From Ophthalmolycus amberensis (lineage: Eukaryota > Chordata > Actinopteri > Perciformes > Zoarcidae), in the NCBI GenBank assembly GCA_024529925.1, contig JAFEUB010000775.1, positions 310,001 to 374,000 of the forward strand: a DNA stretch of 64,000 nt. Direction: 5' to 3'. A model generated the notes under the pieces. The model ran no database searches, was not told the origin of the DNA, and saw only the letters and a list, made by a program, of their open reading frames with translations. Positions 57,294 to 64,000 of this stretch are shown in pieces. The position numbers were made by a program, and so were the translations under genes. Numbering within the stretch: position 1 is the first letter of the stretch; each line of letters opens with the position of its first letter.

Positions 57294-60200
57294 CTTGAGG
57301 GAAAGAACAGAAAAAAGGATACGAAAACAAGAAGTTCATAAAGAGGTTTGGGAGAACAAAAGCATTGTCACAATGTTGGACTGCAGTTTGTGACAGACAT
57401 CCTGGGGTAGGTACGGATGTCAAAGTTCAAACTAAAATATAAAGGGGAAATCAAACTAAAAACAGACAAACATCTCAAGGGAGGAGAGGGAAGGCAAGGA
57501 GAGAAAAAAACATCTTGATTGGTGCAACCCTTACAGGTGGTTGCTCGCACAGATGCTTTTTTCTAAATGGAACACATACTGTATGTTTATTTGATGGCGA
57601 CAGCGTTCGAGAGGTACCAGATATACATAAATCCTACTTTATGTAATAATGTAAAAATACATTGCACTTGGTAAAACTAGTTCTACGATCTCCAGCAGGG
57701 CTCTATAGACTCAGCCACTCATCTCTATGCACTGATATTTCCATGTGAGTGGTCTGCAAATCCACTTGAGCCTATTTAACATTCAATACGGCAGCGTTTT
57801 GTAAAAGGGCAGAAGTGACACCGTTCCTTATCCGATAAATCTTTAGCGACCATCGCTCTATTTCACAGAGGATTTACCATCTAATGGAGCTCAATAGGCT
57901 TAGGTGGTGGAACACTCGTACAACGACATAGCAACCATCATGGAACAGGTCAGCCACAAATGATCTGCCCCACCTAACCTTTTATTTCTAAAAAAAACAT
58001 AAAGGAGGTGTGACTTGATGCTGCACTGTGTTTCGCCTCACTGACTATAAACTACCATGAAGCAGCCAGCCGAGACAAAAAGGCCTCATGCCACCTCCAT
58101 ATTCTGTCAATCAGAAGATGCTGCTGTGGTTGCTGTGTTGAGCACGGGGGGGCTACCTGCATCGGCCAACACATGCAGCACTTTATGGTGCAACAGACGG
58201 TGGACTTCAGCATTGCAATACTTATACTTGGAACAGAACAAAAAAAGCATGAGAAAAACGTCCATATATACATGGAAGCAAACTGAAAATGCACTGCAGC
58301 CCATCAATCACATAATATTGCTGAGCAGTTTCAGGTGACGGTGTAAGAAAGTCCAGCTGGTCGGCCTGCACACACTGCGGCAATCAAAGCCAAATCTGAT
58401 TCAGTTTTATGTCCGCCACCTCCGAGTCTCTCCCTCTTATGTGCTGCCCTAAGAAACACAGAGAAATATCTCAATACGCCAGCCAGAAATGACATGGCAT
58501 ACCTCACATGCTCCTCTTGCCAAAAAGGAGATGGCATCACACAATGCAACACTTCTGCAGAGTACACGAGCCCCACTGTGCCAGCCAACACAAACAGCGC
58601 TCATCAATCAGTGCATCAGCATACAGACTCACACAGCAAGTCGCTCACTCACAGTTCAAGTCCCCGCTCAGTCATTAGGTGAAATCTCACAAAAGGGGCC
58701 GGCCGGCACAAATCTCCTCCACACGTTCCACTGGACAAGGCTGTTCATCTGCAGCTCTTGTTGTGAAGTGGACATGATTACCCCTGGGAGGGTCCTTGCC
58801 TGCCAACACGTAGGCTTTTGATACAGTGTCTCATTGCAAAATCAGTGACTGAGCATCTCCTTTGACAAGATTCGACCACAACCCTGTCTACGCAGCAGAC
58901 AAACAGCTGCCGTGTGCACCCCCCCCACTGTGGCTCTGCATTCTACATGACAAGCCAACGTATGTATGAATAAGGCATAAAGAGTGTTACGTCATGATCT
59001 CATTCTCACCAGACATACTAAAATCTGACTGGACCTGAGCTCATCTTCTGCTGGTGTCTGTATCTTCCCCACATCACTGGGCAGGATTGTGATGTTGCAG
59101 TAACAGCAAGGGTCTAAAAGAGCTTGTTTGTCATTAACAGCGACCCAGCAGAGACAGCAGGAGGACAATCTCTTTTCATTTCTGCGTCTTGTGTCCATGT
59201 AGGGAGGTGTAGGTTTCCTATTGTCCAACAAATAAGAAGAAGCAGTCACAAAGCCATCGCTCCGTCAAGTGGGGATTGCCAAGTCTAACGGTTCACTCTT
59301 GTGTTTTCTGAGCTGGAGAAAGGAGCTTTGACCCAAAGGATTGGAAGCTACGATGACTCCACACACTTTTGATTTTTGTCGAGCACTGAGGCGAGGAAAA
59401 CGGACCTGCATCCCTGACTGATGGAGACTGATGCTGGTGACCAAAAGGGCAGGCAGCACTTAACAAGTGCCTCAGCCAAAAAAGTTTTCTTTGAGTGTGT
59501 AGTTGTCATCCTAGGAGTTGAGGGAAAGTGGAAGAGGACTGGTGTTGCTGCTGCCCTTGTATAAGGCAGCCACCCATTGAATATGCTCATCCTAGTTGGC
59601 TGAGCCTTACATCTAAATCTCAGTGTGTGGAAATGCAGAGATAACTGGCTAGACCTGTAGAGTCCTATTAGAGGGGAAAGCCTGTATGAAAATAAACCGC
59701 CTTTCCTACCAGTAATCTACCAGTTTTCTATTTTCAGATAAGAGGCAAACAAAGATGTAAAACCAGTCGACTGCGGATCATTTTAACATTTTGCTTTTAG
59801 GATCCTAAAACAAGTACATTTTGAAATATATAAAAACAATACACTCTTCTAGCTGGTTAGGAATCAGTAAAAGTTAAAAAGGGGAAATTCTGACAGACAG
59901 ATTAAGAGTGCTGCCATGCCGGCATAATATCATTTTTACAATAACTAAGAAAATGTTATGTAATTAAAAAAACGTCTCCTATTGCCATCTTTTTCATAAC
60001 TTACCTTTTACAATTATCTAGATTTATCATCGTATACTCACTGATATAAACTAGCATATTTATATAGATCGGAAGGTATAAAATGTTCCATGAATACAAT
60101 TGAGGAAGATAGTTTTGTCAGTGATGCTAATAAATACAACTAAATAAATCTTGATTTCACTTTGCTTGTGACAGTATAACTTTTTGGGAACACTTCTAAC

Positions 60201-62447
60201 CAGACAAAGACTGCTATCTAAGTAACTTTAATTAAACAAATAGTGAAAAAAAACAAATGCAGATGTTGACGGACCTCTCAGTCATTAATGTGACATTAAT
60301 TAGCGAGCATCTAGGACGAAAGAGCCATCGCACGAGGATTAGGATTTGCCAAATTAGTTTTTCCTTTAAAAGTACAGTATTATGGAGCCTGTTGTAATGA
60401 GGGATTAGTCCAATGTCACTGCTGCTGAAAGATGCAAGACCACCAGGACCAGCTGCATCCTTTCTTTAAGAATTCTATACTTGCTTTGTCATCCCTGTAG
60501 TTATTGGTATGTCACCACTGTGTGCCTGCATGTGACAATCTACAGGAAAAAACAAAACAATGACAATGTGTTTGCACTTGACACTTAAGTGTCGTGGAAG
60601 GTTTTCCTATATGTTGGAGAGATTTCGCTCTCTTCTGTATCTGAGGTGGCTGTCCTCTCTTTCACAGACGTGCACATAGGACATCGGAGGCTGCTGCACT
60701 CTTTGGGCATTAGAGCATGTCTCCCACCATGGCCTTTGTCCTCACAGATCAACGGGAGCCCACGTGCTGCATACTGCCGTTGAACTCAGAAGACTCACCT
60801 GCTGTTCCCAAGGTTTACTAGCTTAAAGCAGTTCCTCAGACAAATAACGATAATTCCTGCGCCGCTTAAAACCCCCTGCCAAAACCAAATATAGCACATG
60901 GGCTTACCATCTTTACCATCTCTGGGGAGAGCAGCTAACGCATGGGTACGTCTATTTCCGTCGCTGCAAGGACATCAAAGACTTGCTGCCGAATAGCACA
61001 TGGAGTTGTATGAAGGATAGAAAAAATAAAAGGCATCTGGCGAGAGTGATTTTACTGTTGTCATTGTTGTTTTCATGCATTCTGCATTGGGGATTGTCTC
61101 CATGCCAAGCTTTAATCCAATAAACTGGACCTTCTGATGTGCTCTCTTTGCAGCATGTCATCTAATAATGACTGCCTTATTGCTGTGAGCAGAGCCATGC
61201 CATCTTTGCTCTTATTAACAATGATTAATGGTTGTTTTTGGAAATAGCGCCGAGATGAAACCTGTTAACCGTTACTGGAGCTTACAGCCATATACCACAT
61301 ATCACCAAGCCCTCCTTATGTGCTGTTTAAAAATACAGAATCTATACCAAAATATGTATCATCTTTAACTAAATATTACATCTAATTTCATGTATACCAA
61401 TTGAATGTTTGTCATAAAAGCTATTCTACACTCAGCCACTGTACATGAAGACATTAGCATTTTGCCGTCTTCGGACTATTTTCCTTTCGTACGCCAAAAC
61501 GTTAAGTGTCAGAATGCAGGTGTGCGCATGGGTCGGTGCATTTTGAGTCAGTAACAGTGATTTATAATGTGCAGTGGATCAGTGCACATTCCGCTGGTCT
61601 CCTGAGCCTGTTGGCTGCCCTTTCACCAGAACCAGCAGTCCTGACTGGGGAGATGGATGTCTCGCTCCGATGCCGACTAAACAAATCTCCCTCCTCACGT
61701 TCAATCTTCATTTCAAGTTCAGTACGTGCACCTCATTAGAAACCAATCCTGTTGAATCATGGTCAGTTTCAATGCTGCCAATAATAAAATAAATGTCTCT
61801 TTTCCTGCCAAAGGAGATTTGTTCCTCTGAAGAAAATAATTCTAAATGCGTCTATGGAAAAAAATACTTATTTGTGAAAATAATAATACAATTTAATGAA
61901 TGCCAAAGTAATCAGCCATGTTACGCCACGGGATGCCATCATGTTTAAGTTAGAACATAATGGCATATAACGGCATGATGACTGAGTAAACCTAAACATT
62001 ACACAGTATCCCAGTTTAGATAATGTAGACAATGTGAATTCAGAGAGAGAAAAACACACAAGTTATAAATAATAAAACAAAGCATGTCTGTACAGTTGTT
62101 TTTTTTCTGTGATGAAGTATATGAACGCTCCCAGCATTGTACAACACCCACGTACTCTGCAGACCTCCCCAGTCACCTTCAGCAGACTGGTTTCATACAC
62201 AATGAGCATTCGGCACATAAAGCGCTTTTTTTTCCAGTGACCTTGTGACCTATAGTGATAGTATATCGCCTTTCAGCTTAATTTGTCGGATGTCAGAACT
62301 GCAGTCCAAACCGACAATAACAACCTGATGATAACCAAACACACTCTCACACACTGATGCTGCGGTAAGAGCCTTTGCAAATAAGAGCATCAACAAAAAA
62401 ACAAATGATGCTCATCATTATGCTCATTACATCAAGCATTGTCTTAC
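57294..62447 (-). other. nrxn2: nrxn2 intron between SS1 microexons 1 and 2
   Basis: A 5.2-kb intron. I see no exon or well-defined repeat; frames on either strand are short and without domains. A run of seven C at 58,920-58,926 and AT-rich blocks at 59,800-60,270 are the only compositional features. Confidence 0.7.
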
Positions 62448-62468
62448 CTTCTACTTCTTTCTGGACAG
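62448..62468 (-). CDS. nrxn2: Neurexin-2 SS1 microexon 1 (21 nt)
   Basis: A 21-nt exon (acceptor TCTTTGCTCTCCTGCAG, donor GAAG followed by GTAAGA), phase 1 on both sides. Joined to the EGF-A exon it encodes AVQKEVE, followed by G from the next exon, comparable to the family's EEHPMEG or EDNNVEG. Strong splice signals and the correct phase support it. It starts the SS1 linker, which lengthens the EGF-A to LNS2 spacer when included. Confidence 0.85.
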
Positions 62469-63263
62469 CTGCAGGAGAGCAAAGAAAAAGAGCTGTTAAT
62501 ATTTTGCTGAATGTTGATGCCAAAACATGCATGTTGACCGACACATTCATCAGCCAGACCCTTGTGGAAGAAAGCAGCAGAGCTTTCAAGCCAAACGTTA
62601 TTTTAGAGAAACCCTGACGTCTGTTGGCAATTATCTTTAATTACTTATTTTCATGTTTCTTGGCCATACATAAAGAGTTTCAAAGCTCACTTTAAAATGC
62701 CAAGTTCTGTCCTTACTGTTTCGTAGGCTCTCCAGAAGAGAATATGAGACCCATTTGGTAGCCTGTTAAATGTCTGGGTTGAAAATGTGCAAACATCTTG
62801 TCACATTAGGAAGCCGTTGTCCTCTTTGACTTGTGAAGATAATTGCTGAGAGAGCTGGACTGTCACTCCAAAGCAGCCTTTCAGTACTACTGTGGTATAC
62901 TTTGACCTGGATCCTTTAAAGTGGGCTTTATTGATTATTTCCCAGAGCCTAAAGAGGTTTCGACCATATACGGTACTTAGGAAGGAATATTAATAAGGGA
63001 TTTTATTTGAACTATTTGTAAGCTAATTCTAATCATAAGGCCGGCAAACATTTTCAGTTGCCAAAGTACATTAGCATTAAATAATGCAATTATGTACAAT
63101 GTGCACCAGTGTGACCAAAAGAAAAGGCAAGATAATTAGGTGGTTGATTGTATTCATGCAAAGAAACACATTTAACAAGTACAATAAGGTCCCCAAATCA
63201 TACAGCAAAAAAATACTAAAATAATGCTAAAAATACAATTTGCAAAGAGGATATTTTTCTCAC
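62469..63263 (-). other. nrxn2: nrxn2 intron after EGF-A
   Basis: A 0.8-kb intron with donor GTGAGA. No repeat or further exon recognised. Confidence 0.75.
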
Positions 63264-63966
63264 CTTCATTGCAGTACATTCCCCTGTAGCTGGTATTGAT
63301 ACAGTCACAGAGGACCTCTCCTTGGCTGACGGAGCACAAGCCTTTGTCGCCGCACGGAGAGTGTGTGGCACATATGTACTCCAAATCACTATGAACGGCT
63401 TGGCCATCCAACAGTAGTGGTAGTGCCTCCCCCAGTTTCAAATTGGCTATTAGGCCCCGGAATGGCGGCTCGTATTTAACAGTGCTGGACGTCAGGGCGG
63501 AGAGACGCACGTCGGGTGAGATTCCCCCTACGTAGAGGTCACTGGCCACAACCATCTCGTTCCTCTTCGACTTCACCTCAGCCACTTTCTCTTCGTTGTC
63601 CACCACCAGCCGAGTCTCTCTGTGATCACGGGAGAGAAGGACTCTGTGCCAGCGCAGGTCGTTGAGCCGCGTCTCCGTGTGCAGGGAGGCTGGTTCGGCG
63701 CAATGGATGGTGAAGCGCATGTGGAGCCTCCCATCTGCGATCAGAAGCTCCAGGAAGTCGCAGTTCCCTCCGTCATCCAGATAGAGCACCAGGGCTTTGC
63801 TGACGTTGGTTTTCAGAATAAAGCTGAGCTCACCTGTTGCTTTGGCATCCCACTGGCCATAGCGTGTCCACTGACCAGGGACCCCCTCATATTCCAAAGC
63901 CATTGCTGATAGCAGCAACCCAGCTAAAAACAGTAACCAGGAAGCCTTGCCTTTACACCTGCCCAT
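63264..63966 (-). CDS. nrxn2: Neurexin-2 alpha first coding exon: signal peptide, LNS1, EGF-A
   Basis: Alpha-neurexins are presynaptic single-pass adhesion receptors. This exon begins the alpha form with MGRCKGKASWLLFLAGLLLS, a signal peptide probably cut after SAMA (residue 23). LNS1 spans about residues 24-190 (LEYEGVPGQWTRYGQW, LSFILKTNVSKALVLYLDDG, CDFLELL, VASDLYVGGISPDVRLSALT, STVKYEPPFRGLIANLKLGE). EGF-A fills about residues 199-233 with six cysteines (CATHSPCGDKGLC ... LCDC ... YC). STVKYEPPFRGL and GELSF..KTN point to neurexin-2 rather than 1 or 3. The ATG at 63,966-63,964 has A at -3 and G at +4, a strong context. The 703 coding bases end in phase 1 at GAAG followed by GTGAGA. The exon is intact and of family length. 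Confidence 0.97.
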
Positions 63967-64000
63967 GATGGTTACTTTCTACAACTACTAGCTCCCCTGT
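63967..64000 (-). other. nrxn2: Alpha transcript 5' leader (partial)
   Basis: Thirty-four bases upstream of the alpha start codon, to the window edge. They contain no ATG. The alpha promoter and any non-coding first exon lie outside the window. Confidence 0.6.

Noticed and set aside
1..64000. CRISPR arrays, prokaryotic operons or a novel multi-gene defence-type system
   Set aside because: The window has introns, microsatellites and fish repeats throughout. No direct-repeat array with spacers and no tightly packed ORFs were seen.

Overview
The window is a stretch of vertebrate, almost certainly teleost fish, chromosome that lies entirely inside one gene: a neurexin-2 (nrxn2) locus read on the minus strand. 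The evidence is a chain of GT-AG-bounded exons with matching phases. Their translations follow vertebrate neurexins in order: signal peptide, LNS1, EGF-A, the spliced linker SS1, LNS2, LNS3, EGF-B, LNS4 with SS3, LNS5, EGF-C. Neurexin-2 is favoured over 1 and 3 by the LNS1 wording (STVKYEPPFRGL, ASDLYVGG) and by the beta leader (RVSSSLSTTHHVHHFH). Many intronic repeats look like dispersed elements common in percomorph fish; this is recalled from general knowledge, not searched.

Layout from high to low coordinate, which is the direction of transcription. 63,966-63,264 holds the alpha start codon, LNS1 and EGF-A. Three microexons of 21, 30 and 12 nt (62,468; 57,293; 57,023) form SS1. LNS2 lies at 50,835-50,534 and 47,154-46,993, with a doubtful SS2 microexon between. 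The exon 42,718-42,288 carries the last strand of LNS2 and most of LNS3, and 41,620-41,237 ends LNS3 and carries EGF-B. LNS4 and LNS5 run through 40,501-30,794, including a 27-nt SS3 exon. EGF-C is at 29,436-29,317. A 22-kb intron then leads to the beta-neurexin first exon (7,494-7,305). LNS6, the stalk, the transmembrane segment and the cytoplasmic tail lie beyond base 1. Alpha transcripts start beyond base 64,000 and beta transcripts start inside the window. Both would splice in phase 1 to the same LNS6 exon.

The most notable observation is that the alpha reading frame is broken twice as printed. The LNS3 exon is 431 nt where phase demands 430 (extra base near 42,640). The LNS5 exon is 383 nt where phase demands 382 (extra base near 33,379). 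Both breaks affect alpha only; the beta exon is intact. Several alpha exons also carry substitutions at residues that are normally nearly invariant. Either the sequence has two errors, or this is a duplicated nrxn2 copy losing its alpha form while possibly keeping beta. No other protein-coding gene, tRNA, rRNA, CRISPR array or prokaryotic system was recognised. The rest is intron, microsatellites and old transposable-element copies.
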